DNA from: Shinella sp. H4-D48
GTDB lineage: Bacteria > Pseudomonadota > Alphaproteobacteria > Rhizobiales > Rhizobiaceae
Assembly (NCBI RefSeq): GCF_022637395.1
Contig: NZ_CP093337.1
Span: 186,001-250,000, forward strand
Reading direction: 5' to 3'
DNA: 64,000 nt
Positions 19,518 through 31,169 of this stretch are shown piece after piece (position 1 is the stretch's first letter; each line of letters opens with the position of its first letter). The notes under the pieces are model-generated. The model saw only the letters and a program-made list of their open reading frames with translations, was not told where the DNA came from and made no database searches. The translations under genes and the position numbers were made by a program.

Positions 19518-21278
19518 TCAGGCGGCGGTGTGGCTCTTGCGCACGTCGTCGTCCGTCAGGATGCCGCTGGCGCGCAGCAGGGCGGCAAAGCGGCCGTTGC
19601 TCTGGCTGAGCTCGTTGAACGTGCCCATCTCGGCGATCTGGCCACGATCCAGGAAGATCACCTTGTCGGCCTCGCGCACGGTGGAGAGGCGGTGCGCTAT
19701 GATGAAGGTCGTGCGGTTCTTGCGCAGCGAATCGATCGCGGCCTTCACCCGGGCTTCCGTTTCAACGTCGAGCGCGCTGGTGGCCTCGTCGAGCACGAGG
19801 ATCGGCGCGTTCTTCAGGATTGCGCGGGCGATGGCGATACGCTGGCGCTCGCCGCCCGAAAGACGGTTGCCGCGCTCTCCGACATGGGTTTCGTAACCGC
19901 TCTGGCGCGAGGTGATGAAGTCGTTCGCTGCCGCCGCTTCGGCTGCCGCCATGATCTCTTCGTCCGTCGCGCCCTCGCGGCCGAGACGGATATTGTCGGA
20001 GATCGAGCGGTTGAGCAGGCCCGCATCCTGGAACACGGTGGCAATCGATCGGCGCAGCGACTTGCGCGTCACCTTCGAGATATCGACACCGTCAATGAGG
20101 ATCTGGCCCGACTGCGGCTCGTAGACCCGCTGGAGCAGGTTGACGAGCGTCGTCTTGCCCGCACCGGTCGGGCCGACGATGGCGACGGTCTGGCCGGCTT
20201 CCACGGTGAACGAGATGTTGCGAACGCCCTGCGTCGTGTTGGCGAAGTCGAAGGTGATGTCGCGGAATTCGACCTTGCCCTTGACGTCGCCGAGGTCGCC
20301 GGCGTCGCTCGGTTCCTCGCGATCCTTGACGGCGTCTTCCAGCGTGAAGAAGTCCTCCAGCTTGGCCCGGGCCTCGAAGATCTGTTCGACAAAGGCCTTC
20401 ATCTGGTCAAGACGGCCGATCAGCAGGCCGGCAAAGCCGATGAACGCAATGACATCGCCCACCCTGATTTCGCCGCGCTGCACCAGAACCGTGCCGATGA
20501 CGAGAATGACCATCATCGAGAGGGTGGAGGCGATGCGGTTGAGAGCGCTTGCCAGAGCCCACCAGTCGAGCACGGGATACTGGGCGTTGATCAGGCGTTC
20601 GGCAAAGCGCTTCAGTTCGCGCGTCTCGGCTTCGATGCGGTTGTAGCTGTGCACCACCGAGACGTTGCTGATGGAATCCGACACGTGGGAGAACACGGTG
20701 TGATAGTGGTTCTCCACCGAGGCCTGGCCCTCGCGGGTGCGGTTCATCACCACCTTGCCGATCAGCACATAGAGCGCGCCGAGCACGACGAGGACCATCG
20801 AGAGGCGGTAGTCCATCGCGAAGGCAGTGGGCACGAGCAGGACGAGGGCCACCGCGGTCGCCAGATGCGTGCGCATGAATTCCAGCCACAGGCCGAAAAG
20901 TGTTTCACAGGCGCGCAGCAGCGTGTGCAGGGCATTGGAGGTGCCGCGCTGGCTGTGCCAGGCGAGCGGCATGGAAATGATGCGGCCGAACGCTTCCGTC
21001 AGCAGGCTCGCGCGGCGGCCATGGGCCAGCCGGTCGGCCTCACGGGCGACGAGAACGAAGGCGATGGTGTTGAAAAGGCCGAAGCCGGCCCACATCAGCA
21101 GCAGGGGCGTGACATGCCCGTCAGCGCTGGAAATGGCATCAATGATACGACCGAACAGGATGGGTTCGGCAATGGCGATGACCGCGAGCACGACGTTGGC
21201 GACAACGACCGATCCGACGCGCAGCTTGTAGACATTCAAGTAGCTGAGAGCTCTTGCATAAACCTGAAACAAAGACAC
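19518..21278 (-). CDS. ndvA: NdvA/ChvA, cyclic beta-1,2-glucan exporter (ABC)
   Basis: 586 residues from GTG 21276-21278, preceded by GGAAAGG; ChvA is 588 residues. The longer open frame to 21362 adds an unlike N-terminal tail. It fuses a six-span ABC exporter domain, starting MSLFQVYARALSYLN, to an ATPase with Walker A GPTGAGKTT near 370, signature LSGGERQR near 470, Walker B ILVLDEATSALD and the H-loop IIAHRLSTV. It moves cyclic glucan to the periplasm. As with chvA/chvB it runs toward the synthase gene, here with opgC between. Confidence 0.95.
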   Translation of the reverse strand: MSLFQVYARALSYLNVYKLRVGSVVVANVVLAVIAIAEPILFGRIIDAISSADGHVTPLLLMWAGFGLFNTIAFVLVAREADRLAHGRRASLLTEAFGRIISMPLAWHSQRGTSNALHTLLRACETLFGLWLEFMRTHLATAVALVLLVPTAFAMDYRLSMVLVVLGALYVLIGKVVMNRTREGQASVENHYHTVFSHVSDSISNVSVVHSYNRIEAETRELKRFAERLINAQYPVLDWWALASALNRIASTLSMMVILVIGTVLVQRGEIRVGDVIAFIGFAGLLIGRLDQMKAFVEQIFEARAKLEDFFTLEDAVKDREEPSDAGDLGDVKGKVEFRDITFDFANTTQGVRNISFTVEAGQTVAIVGPTGAGKTTLVNLLQRVYEPQSGQILIDGVDISKVTRKSLRRSIATVFQDAGLLNRSISDNIRLGREGATDEEIMAAAEAAAANDFITSRQSGYETHVGERGNRLSGGERQRIAIARAILKNAPILVLDEATSALDVETEARVKAAIDSLRKNRTTFIIAHRLSTVREADKVIFLDRGQIAEMGTFNELSQSNGRFAALLRASGILTDDDVRKSHTAA

Positions 21279-21583
21279 GAATTCGGGCCTTTCCGGCAAA
21301 ACCTGTTGTGCGGTGCGGTGGTAGCACCTCGATCCCTTCGCTCCTGTGTCCGGGTAACACAAGAGGGGGGTGCGAAGTTCGTCACGCTTGTAAGAATCTC
21401 ATGATGCAACTCAGAACTTGCACGATGACTTTCTTTTGCATGGCGTGTGTTCCTTATCCGATTGATTTTCATCACTCGATCCTGCCAATTGTATGTGGGG
21501 CAACATGAATGGGACATGACTGACTTGGAGGACAGGTCAGGCATCGCTTGGAATTTGAACGGGGCGCTTCCGGCGCGGGGTAC
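21279..21583. other. Divergent promoter region between ndvA and luxR-type gene
   Basis: 305 bp with no convincing gene. It must hold the ndvA promoter (minus strand) and the promoter of the LuxR-type gene (plus strand). The part from about 21360 to 21510 is visibly more AT-rich than the flanks. A dyad lies at 21521-21541. Confidence 0.5.
21521..21541. promoter_or_regulatory. 21-bp imperfect dyad upstream of the LuxR-type gene
   Basis: CTGAC at 21521-21525 and GTCAG at 21537-21541 are inverted, with two further matching inner pairs (TG and CA). Size and spacing resemble lux-type boxes, and it sits 43 bp before the ATG of a LuxR-family gene, so self-regulation is possible. It contains a GGAGG that might instead serve a TTG start at 21548. 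Confidence 0.3.
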
Positions 21584-22324
21584 ATGAAAGTCAGTTTGCT
21601 GGTGCAATTTCTTGCACTGCTTGAGGAGATGCGCGGCCGCGCGGAGACGACATCCGAGTTCCAGCGCCTGCTCGAATTCTACGGTTTCGACTATTATGCC
21701 GTGATCCGCAGGCCGCTGCCGGTCGAAGGCCCGGACGGGCTCTTGCTGGCAGGACGCTGGCCGAAGGGCTGGCCCGAGACTTATGTGCGCAAGCGCTATA
21801 TGCAGATCGACCCGACGGTAAGATATCTCGGTCATGCGCGGGAGGGGTTCCGCTGGCGCGATACGCTCGACGTCTACCGCACCAGCCCGCACCGCAAGCG
21901 CATGGAGCGCATGATGGTGGATGCCCGCCAGAACGGGCTCGAGGATGGCTATATCTTTCCGGTCCACGGCCGGCGCGGCCTTCTTGGCAGCCTCAGCCTC
22001 GGCGGAAGGCCGGTGGATCTCGAAAGAATCGAGATGAGCCTGTTTGACGGCATCGCCCGGCGTCTTTTCTGGAAGCTGATCCACGAGATCGATCCCGAAA
22101 TGGCCGCGCGCTCCACCGCCGCCGTCGATTTCGAACTAACGCGCCGCGAAATGGAGGCGCTGACATTGCTGGGCGCCGGCATGACCTCACCTGAGATCGC
22201 CCGCGAGCTGGGTATTTCCAGCCATACCGTCGACTGGTACATGAACGGTATCCAGGAGAAGCTCGGCGCGCGAAACCGGCACCATGCCATTGCGCTTGCC
22301 TTCCGGCTGGGGCTCATTTCCTGA
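21584..22324 (+). CDS. LuxR-family regulator with intact acyl-homoserine-lactone pocket
   Basis: 246 residues from ATG 21584, preceded by GGGG; TTG 21548 is the other option. The N-terminal autoinducer domain carries the TraR-type pocket residues with TraR spacing: W and Y in GWPETYV, D and P in MQIDPT, and W in GFRWRD (W57, Y61, D70, P71, W85 in TraR). The C terminus is a GerE helix-turn-helix, LTRREMEALTLLGAGMTSPE then LGISSHTVDWYM. It probably binds an N-acyl-homoserine lactone and DNA. No luxI-type synthase lies in the window, so it is an orphan here. pyc follows 115 bp downstream on the same strand. Confidence 0.88.
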   Translation: MKVSLLVQFLALLEEMRGRAETTSEFQRLLEFYGFDYYAVIRRPLPVEGPDGLLLAGRWPKGWPETYVRKRYMQIDPTVRYLGHAREGFRWRDTLDVYRTSPHRKRMERMMVDARQNGLEDGYIFPVHGRRGLLGSLSLGGRPVDLERIEMSLFDGIARRLFWKLIHEIDPEMAARSTAAVDFELTRREMEALTLLGAGMTSPEIARELGISSHTVDWYMNGIQEKLGARNRHHAIALAFRLGLIS

Positions 22325-22439
22325 CGACGCAAATCTTGCGTCTCATGACGAGTCCGAAATTGCACTTTGCAAATTAGCCGCTAATAATTCTCTTCGCGGG
22401 TGCAGCATTTCCCGCTTCCAAGTCATTGAGGAGTTCGAC

Positions 22440-25400
22440 TTGCCCATTTCCAAGATCCTTGTCGCCAACCGTTCCGAAATCGCCATCCGCGTGTTCCGCG
22501 CAGCCAATGAGCTCGGCATAAAAACGGTCGCGATCTGGGCGGAAGAGGACAAGCTCGCGCTGCATCGTTTCAAGGCGGACGAGAGCTACCAGATCGGCCG
22601 GGGCCCGCATCTCGAGCGCGATCTCGGACCGATCGAAAGCTATCTGTCGATCGAGGAGGTGATCCGCGTCGCCAAGCTCTCGGGCGCCGATGCCATTCAT
22701 CCCGGCTATGGCCTCTTGTCGGAAAGCCCGGAATTCGTCGATGCCTGTGACGCCGCCGGCATCACCTTCATCGGCCCGCGGCCACAGACCATGCGCCAGC
22801 TCGGCAACAAGGTCGCCGCGCGCAATCTCGCCATTTCCGTCGGCGTGCCGGTCGTTCCCGCCACCGAGCCTCTGCCGGATGACGATGGCGAGATCCATCG
22901 CCTCGCCGAAGAGATCGGCTATCCCGTCATGCTCAAGGCCTCTTGGGGCGGCGGCGGGCGCGGCATGCGTGCCATCCGCGATCCCAAGGATTTGATCCGC
23001 GAGGTGCGCGAGGCCAAGCGCGAGGCCAAGGCCGCCTTCGGCAAGGACGAGGTCTATCTGGAAAAGCTCGTCGAGCGCGCCCGCCACGTCGAAAGTCAGA
23101 TCCTCGGCGATACGCATGGCAATGTCGTGCATCTCTTCGAGCGCGACTGCTCCATCCAGCGCCGTAACCAGAAGGTCGTGGAACGTGCACCGGCGCCCTA
23201 TCTTTCGGATGCGCAGCGCCAGGAACTGGCCGACTATTCGCTGAAGATCGCCCGCGCGACGAACTATATCGGCGCCGGCACGGTCGAGTATCTGATGGAT
23301 GCCGACAGCGGCAAGTTCTACTTCATCGAGGTCAATCCGCGCATCCAGGTCGAGCATACCGTCACGGAAGTCGTGACCGGCATCGACATCGTGAAGGCGC
23401 AGATCCACATTCTCGACGGCGAAGCGATCGGTACGGCGGCATCCGGCGTTCCCGCGCAGGCTGACATCCGCCTCAACGGTCACGCGCTGCAGTGCCGCAT
23501 CACCACCGAAGACCCCGAGCAGAACTTCATCCCGGACTATGGCCGCATCACCGGCTACCGCTCGGCGTCGGGTTTCGGCATCCGCCTCGATGGCGGCACG
23601 GCCTATCCGGGCGCGGTCATCACCCGCTTCTACGATCCGCTGCTCGTCAAGGTCACGGCCTGGGCGCCGAACCCGGTCGAGGCGATCGACCGCATGGACC
23701 GGGCGCTGCGTGAATTCCGTATTCGCGGCGTGGCGACCAATCTCACCTTCCTTGAGGCGATCATCACGCACGAGGCATTCCGCAACAACACCTATACGAC
23801 CCGGTTCATCGACACGACGCCGGAGCTGTTCCAGCAGGTGAAGCGTCAGGACCGCGCCACCAAGCTGCTCACCTATCTCGCCGATGTCACGGTCAACGGT
23901 CATCCCGAGGCGAAGGGCCGGCCGAAGCCGCCGGCCGATGCGGCCAAGCCCGTCGTGCCATTCATCGAGGGCGACATCCTTTCTGGCACCAAGCAGAAGC
24001 TGGATGAACTCGGTCCGAAGAAGTTCGCCGAATGGGTGCGCGGTGAAAAGCGTGTGCTGATGACGGACACGACGATGCGCGACGGCCATCAGTCGCTGCT
24101 CGCCACCCGCATGCGCACCCATGATATCGCCCGCGTCGCCGGCACCTATGCGCGCGCGCTGCCGCAGCTCTTCTCGCTGGAATGCTGGGGTGGGGCGACC
24201 TTCGACGTCTCCATGCGCTTCCTGACGGAAGACCCGTGGGATCGTCTCGCCCGCATCCGCGAGGACGCGCCGAACCTGCTTTTGCAGATGCTACTGCGTG
24301 GCGCCAACGGCGTGGGCTACAAGAACTACCCCGACAATGTCGTGAAGTATTTCGTGCGCCAGGCGGCCAAGGGCGGCATCGACGTGTTCCGCGTCTTCGA
24401 CTGCCTGAACTGGGTCGACAACATGCGCGTCTCGATGGATGCGGTCGTCGAAGAGAATCGCATCTGCGAAGCGGCGATCTGCTATACCGGCGATCTCCTG
24501 AACTCGGCGCGCCCGAAATACGATCTGAAATACTACACCGCCCTTGCCGCTGACCTGGAAAAGGCCGGCGCGCACATGATCGCGGTCAAGGACATGGCGG
24601 GCCTGCTGAAGCCGGCGGCCGCGCGCGTTCTGTTCAAGGCGTTGCGCGAGGCGACCGACCTGCCGATCCATTTCCACACGCATGATACGTCTGGCATTGC
24701 TGCGGCCACGGTGCTCGCGGCCGTCGAATCCGGTGTCGACGTCGTCGATGCGGCAATGGACGCGCTGTCGGGCAACACCTCCCAGCCCTGCCTTGGCTCC
24801 ATCGTCGAGGCCCTGAAGGGGTCGGAGCGTGATCCGGGCCTCGACCCCGAATGGATCCGCCGCATCTCCTTCTACTGGGAGGCCGTGCGCTTCCAGTACG
24901 CCGCCTTCGAAAGCGACCTCAAGGGGCCTGCCTCCGAGGTCTATCTGCATGAAATGCCGGGCGGCCAGTTCACCAACCTGAAGGAACAGGCCCGCTCGCT
25001 TGGGCTTGAGACCAAGTGGCACAAGGTCGCCCAGGCCTATGCCGATGCCAACCAGATGTTCGGCGATATCGTGAAGGTTACGCCGTCCTCCAAGGTCGTC
25101 GGCGACATGGCGCTGATGATGGTCAGCCAGGATCTCACCGTTGCCGATGTCGAAAACCCGGCCAAGGACGTTTCTTTCCCGGAATCGGTCGTCTCCATGT
25201 TGCGCGGTGATCTCGGCCAGCCTCCGGGCGGCTGGCCGGAAGGTCTCCAGAAGAAGGCGCTGAAGGGCGAGGCCGCCTATACCGAGGTGCCGGGCTCGCT
25301 TCTGCCACCTGCCGATCTGGATGCCGAGCGCAAGGCGATCGAGGATAAGCTGGAGCGCAAGGTCGACGATTTCGAATTCGCCTCCTACCTGATGTATCCG

Positions 25401-25898
25401 AAGGTCTTCACCGACTATGCGCTGGCCGCCGACCTGTACGGTCCGGTCAGCGTGCTGCCGACACCGGCCTATTTCTACGGCCTGTCGGCCGGCGAAGAAC
25501 TTCAGCCGGAGCTGGAAAAGGGCGTCTCCCTCGTCATCCTGCATCAGGCGACCAGCGAGCCGGATACGCAGGGCATGGTGAAGGTGTTCTTCGAGCTGAA
25601 CGGCCAGCCGCGCCTGATCAAGGTGCCGGACCGCAACCGCGCGGCCAGCTCCGCCGTGCGCCGCAAGGCGGATATCGGCAATGCCGCCCATCTGGGTGCG
25701 CCGATGCCGGGCGTCATCTCGACGGTTTCCGTCTCGGCCGGCCAAGCGGTCAAGGCCGGCGACGTCCTGCTCTCCATCGAGGCGATGAAGATGGAAACGG
25801 CGCTGCACGCCGAGAAGGACGGCACGATCTCCGAGGTGCTGGTCAAGGCCGGCGACCAGATCGACGCCAAGGACCTCCTGATCGTCTACGGCGCCTGA
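22440..25898 (+). CDS. pyc: Pyruvate carboxylase
   Basis: 1152 residues from a TTG at 22440-22442 with GAGGAG seven bases upstream; the protein begins (M)PISKILVANRSEIAIRVF as in Rhizobium etli Pyc (1154 aa). It makes oxaloacetate from pyruvate, bicarbonate and ATP. Domains: biotin carboxylase with KASWGGGGRGMR and FIEVNPRIQVEHT (1-450); carboxyltransferase with TDTTMRDGHQSL and the metal-site HFHTHDTSG (about 530-800); allosteric linker; biotin carrier with EAMKMET, biotinyl lysine at 1117. The frame stays open upstream, into the luxR end, but homology fixes the start. A strong hairpin follows the stop. Confidence 0.97.
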   Translation: MPISKILVANRSEIAIRVFRAANELGIKTVAIWAEEDKLALHRFKADESYQIGRGPHLERDLGPIESYLSIEEVIRVAKLSGADAIHPGYGLLSESPEFVDACDAAGITFIGPRPQTMRQLGNKVAARNLAISVGVPVVPATEPLPDDDGEIHRLAEEIGYPVMLKASWGGGGRGMRAIRDPKDLIREVREAKREAKAAFGKDEVYLEKLVERARHVESQILGDTHGNVVHLFERDCSIQRRNQKVVERAPAPYLSDAQRQELADYSLKIARATNYIGAGTVEYLMDADSGKFYFIEVNPRIQVEHTVTEVVTGIDIVKAQIHILDGEAIGTAASGVPAQADIRLNGHALQCRITTEDPEQNFIPDYGRITGYRSASGFGIRLDGGTAYPGAVITRFYDPLLVKVTAWAPNPVEAIDRMDRALREFRIRGVATNLTFLEAIITHEAFRNNTYTTRFIDTTPELFQQVKRQDRATKLLTYLADVTVNGHPEAKGRPKPPADAAKPVVPFIEGDILSGTKQKLDELGPKKFAEWVRGEKRVLMTDTTMRDGHQSLLATRMRTHDIARVAGTYARALPQLFSLECWGGATFDVSMRFLTEDPWDRLARIREDAPNLLLQMLLRGANGVGYKNYPDNVVKYFVRQAAKGGIDVFRVFDCLNWVDNMRVSMDAVVEENRICEAAICYTGDLLNSARPKYDLKYYTALAADLEKAGAHMIAVKDMAGLLKPAAARVLFKALREATDLPIHFHTHDTSGIAAATVLAAVESGVDVVDAAMDALSGNTSQPCLGSIVEALKGSERDPGLDPEWIRRISFYWEAVRFQYAAFESDLKGPASEVYLHEMPGGQFTNLKEQARSLGLETKWHKVAQAYADANQMFGDIVKVTPSSKVVGDMALMMVSQDLTVADVENPAKDVSFPESVVSMLRGDLGQPPGGWPEGLQKKALKGEAAYTEVPGSLLPPADLDAERKAIEDKLERKVDDFEFASYLMYPKVFTDYALAADLYGPVSVLPTPAYFYGLSAGEELQPELEKGVSLVILHQATSEPDTQGMVKVFFELNGQPRLIKVPDRNRAASSAVRRKADIGNAAHLGAPMPGVISTVSVSAGQAVKAGDVLLSIEAMKMETALHAEKDGTISEVLVKAGDQIDAKDLLIVYGA

Positions 25899-25948
25899 TC
25901 GCCATCTGTGGCGGGGACGCCGCGCGTCCCAAGGCAATGAACCGGTGC

Positions 25949-25973
25949 GGGGATGAGGATTAACCTCATCCCC
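25949..25973 (+). terminator. Transcription terminator of pyc
   Basis: GGGGATGAGG and CCTCATCCCC form a perfect 10-bp stem with a 5-base loop (ATTAA), 51 bp after the pyc stop. The following bases are T-rich (GTCTTCGTCTTGATTT) rather than a clean T-tract. Confidence 0.7.
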
Positions 25974-26032
25974 GTCTTCGTCTTGATTTCCGTCAGGTCC
26001 GGACGCAAAAGGCGACAAGAATAATTCAACAG

Positions 26033-26596
26033 ATGCCGGCGCCCATGAACTTCATCATCCGCACCGCGGTTTCCGGCGATATCGCCGCCTTCACCGAGAT
26101 CTATCGCGAATCCGTTCTGAACGGCGTGGCGAGCTACGAGATCGATCCACCCTCGCCCGACGAGATGGCGGCGCGCTTTGCGGCGATCACGGGCAAAGGC
26201 TATCCTTATATCGTGGCGGTCGAGCAGACCGGCCTCATCCTCGGCTATGCCTATGCTTCCGCCTTCCGCACGCGCCCGGCCTATCGCTGGCTCGTCGAGG
26301 ATTCCGTGTATCTGGCGCCGGAGGCGCGCGGAAAGGGTGTCGGCAGAGCGCTTCTGGCAGAACTTATCCGCCGTTGTACGGCGCTTGGTTTCCGCCAGAT
26401 GGTGGCCGTCATCGGCGGAGCGCATCCTGCCTCCATTGCTGTTCATGCCGCTGCAGGCTTCGAGCACAACGGCCACATGAAGGCGACCGGCTTCAAGCAT
26501 GGCCGCTGGCTGGATACGGTGTTCATGCAGCGCGCGCTCGGCGACGGCGCGGAGACCGAACCGTCGGCGACGGACTATCCGGGCACGATGGGGTAA
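26033..26596 (+). CDS. GNAT acetyltransferase, phosphinothricin acetyltransferase-like
   Basis: 187 residues (183 from the second ATG at 26045). A typical GNAT fold: N-terminal IRTAVSGDIAAFTEIYRESV, a strand with YEIDPPSPDEM, and the acetyl-CoA loop VYLAPEARGKGVGRALL (residues about 92-108). ASAFRTRPAYRWLVEDSVY and GFKHGRWLDTVFMQ are typical of the Pat/MddA (YncA) group, which acetylate phosphinothricin or methionine sulfoximine and sulfone. The actual substrate cannot be told from sequence. It stands alone after the pyc terminator and converges on the DUF2794 gene. Confidence 0.85.
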   Translation: MPAPMNFIIRTAVSGDIAAFTEIYRESVLNGVASYEIDPPSPDEMAARFAAITGKGYPYIVAVEQTGLILGYAYASAFRTRPAYRWLVEDSVYLAPEARGKGVGRALLAELIRRCTALGFRQMVAVIGGAHPASIAVHAAAGFEHNGHMKATGFKHGRWLDTVFMQRALGDGAETEPSATDYPGTMG

Positions 26597-26623
26597 AGTG
26601 TAAGGGATCCGCGGAGCGGTTTT

Positions 26624-26998
26624 CTATGTCTCGACGAGGCGGAGCACCTTGTCGAAGATCTTCAGCACCTGCTTCAACTCATGGCCGCGCTTCAGGATCG
26701 TGCCGTGCTGGTTGATGACGCTGTAGGCGCCCTGCTTGGCGGCGAGCTTGGGATCTTTCTCGATGCGGTAGAGCGGCATTTCGCCGGAGCGCTTGAAGAT
26801 GGAGAACACCGCCCTGTCGCGCATATGGTCGATTGCGTAATCGCGCCAGGCGCCCTCGCCGACCATGCGGCCATAGACCCAGAGGATTGCGTCGAGCTCC
26901 CTTCGATCGAATGTCACCGGCAGCGGGTCCTTGCTGCTGCGGTATTCCCTGAGGTCGACCACGACATTGGATGCGTGCAAATCCGGCTGATCTGTCAT
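26624..26998 (-). CDS. DUF2794 protein
   Basis: 124 residues from ATG 26996-26998, with GGAG seven bases upstream; the frame continues 10 codons further back without support. The sequence VTFDRRELDAILWVYGRMV, RDYAIDHMRDRAVFS, EMPLYRIEKDPKL and GTILKRGHEL matches DUF2794, a small soluble family found in alphaproteobacteria. No function is known to me. It ends 27 bp from the convergent acetyltransferase gene. Confidence 0.85.
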   Translation of the reverse strand: MTDQPDLHASNVVVDLREYRSSKDPLPVTFDRRELDAILWVYGRMVGEGAWRDYAIDHMRDRAVFSIFKRSGEMPLYRIEKDPKLAAKQGAYSVINQHGTILKRGHELKQVLKIFDKVLRLVET

Positions 26999-27327
26999 CG
27001 AATCTCCGTACCTGCTGTATGACGGCACGGTGACAGTTTGCCTGAGTGGACTTGAAATGCAAGCTGGAGCGCCGGGACTTACCTTTTCGCAAAAAAAAGG
27101 TCCCGCCGCATTTCAGACAAACAGACGCCCAAATTTGAGAAGACAGTCCCGCTGTCGCAGCTCATGCCAGCCTGCTGCCTTGTGCAGAAAGCGGTTCGGT
27201 CGGAGTGCGTCATTCGGAGCTGCCTTGTATTCCGTTGCCGGCAGCTTCGTCCAGGTCCGGTCCGTCTCTCTTCGAACCCTCAAGCCCCAGCCCCTCGAGG
27301 AAGCCGGGCCGGACCTCCCTCAAAACC
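26999..27327. other. Intergenic region between DUF2794 and DUF1223 genes
   Basis: 329 bp with no convincing gene. It should contain the DUF2794 promoter (minus strand). Near 27080-27110 a GGGACTTACCTTTT segment faces AAAAGGTCCC, an imperfect hairpin. AGGTCCGG (27253-27260) and CCGGACCT (27309-27316) are inverted around a 48-base loop. Confidence 0.4.
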
Positions 27328-28083
27328 TTATCGGGAAGCCTTTTCGCCCGTCAGCACGGTGGCGCCCAGAATGGCGCCGGGCGTGTCCGCGGTCTTCATG
27401 CGCTGAACCAGCACGGCGCAGCCGCCGGCCTTCTTTTTCTTCTTCAGCATGTCGGCCGGAAGCACGAGATTGGTTTCCTTGCCTTCCCACATGCCGATCG
27501 TTTCCATCGACGTCACGGCGTGCCAGTAGTTGACCGTCTTGCCGCGATTCTCGCCCTTGTCGATGTTGATCGTCCGCTCGCGCTCGAAATAGGCGATGAC
27601 GATGTTGGCCTTGCCTTCACCGGCGCCGACGCGAATGCGCAACTCGTCGTTCGTCACGGCCACGTCGACCGGCACCTTCAGGCCCTTGCCCTCGGTGGAG
27701 AGCGCGCCGATGCGGTCACGGATGCCGGAAATATTGGCGCCGTTGATATGTTCGCGGCCGTTGAGCACAGCCTGGGGCGTGTAGACGCCGTTGCGTCCGA
27801 ACATGCGGGCATAGGCATATTGCCGGTCCGTATTGTCCTTGGAGGCGAGCGTGTCGGCCCAGCCGAGATAGTTCCAGTAGTCGACATGATAGGCGAGCGC
27901 GACGACATCGCCTTCGCGCACCAGCGTTTCCAGCGCCTTGTCGGCGGGCGGACAGGACGAGCAGCCCTGGCTGGTGAAGAGTTCGACCACACCCTTGGGC
28001 GCGACGGCCTCCTGCGCGTGGGCGGCGCCGGCGGCGAGCATCAGCAGGATCGCCAGACATTCCGGAAAATGCGGTCTCGGCAT
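27328..28083 (-). CDS. DUF1223 secreted thioredoxin-like protein
   Basis: 251 residues from ATG 28081-28083, with GGGA eight bases upstream. A signal peptide MPRPHFPECLAILLMLAAGA is followed by a likely cleavage AHA|QEA. The mature protein starts with VVELFTSQGCSSCPPADKAL, a CxxC in a thioredoxin-like setting, then YHVDYWNYLGW and QAVLNGREHINGA, the hallmarks of DUF1223. A periplasmic redox role is likely from the fold, but none is established to my knowledge. The open frame extends another 100 codons upstream without homology. Confidence 0.87.
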   Translation of the reverse strand: MPRPHFPECLAILLMLAAGAAHAQEAVAPKGVVELFTSQGCSSCPPADKALETLVREGDVVALAYHVDYWNYLGWADTLASKDNTDRQYAYARMFGRNGVYTPQAVLNGREHINGANISGIRDRIGALSTEGKGLKVPVDVAVTNDELRIRVGAGEGKANIVIAYFERERTINIDKGENRGKTVNYWHAVTSMETIGMWEGKETNLVLPADMLKKKKKAGGCAVLVQRMKTADTPGAILGATVLTGEKASR

Positions 28084-28100
28084 GATCATTCCCAATGGAG

Positions 28101-28122
28101 AGCCGGCACAGGCCGGCTTTTT
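28101..28122 (+). terminator. Terminator-like hairpin on the plus strand without a plus-strand gene
   Basis: AGCCGGC and GCCGGCT form a 7-bp stem with loop ACAG, followed directly by TTTTT, a textbook intrinsic terminator when read on the plus strand. The nearest plus-strand gene ends 1.5 kb earlier (26596). It may end an RNA antisense to the DUF1223 gene, or simply be a hairpin in that gene's 5' leader. Confidence 0.5.
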
Positions 28123-28257
28123 CGAGCCCGTCATACGCCGTTGCGGCTTCAACAGGAAGTCACGATGGAGTGAGATTTTTGGGAAGCAATTCCAGAAAAT
28201 GTGCAGCGGTTCTGCGTCCTGAACTGCGAAAAGACACGAAAGCAGCTGCCACAACGA

Positions 28258-28287
28258 AAAATGCCGGGGCAAAGGCCCCGGCATTTT
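28258..28287 (-). terminator. Terminator of acnA
   Basis: A 10-bp stem ATGCCGGGGC / GCCCCGGCAT with a 4-base loop, extended by A/T pairs, lies 21 bp after the acnA stop. On the minus strand it is followed by TTTTCG. The plus strand also ends in TTTT, so it may work both ways. Confidence 0.8.
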
Positions 28288-28307
28288 CCCTTTAAATTCG
28301 AAATCGC

Positions 28308-31001
<2,694 letters not shown>

Positions 31002-31169
31002 TGATACCCCGTCTCGTCTGGCGCCAGAAATCTGACGTACGAACGCCCGTGCGCGTGTGACGCGCGAATGGGATGCGGGTGCGGTCATTTCCGCTGTCCG
31101 TACGCGGAAATCATTCCCGTGTTCGGCGCTTGGATGATATTCACGCCGACCGCTGGCGTGTTGCGGGCG

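Noticed and set aside
27253-27316. tRNA-like element (inverted ends AGGTCCGG/CCGGACCT, TTCGAA inside)
   Set aside because: Only 64 nt between the arms, no valid T-arm, D-arm or anticodon stem, and no CCA or discriminator pattern.
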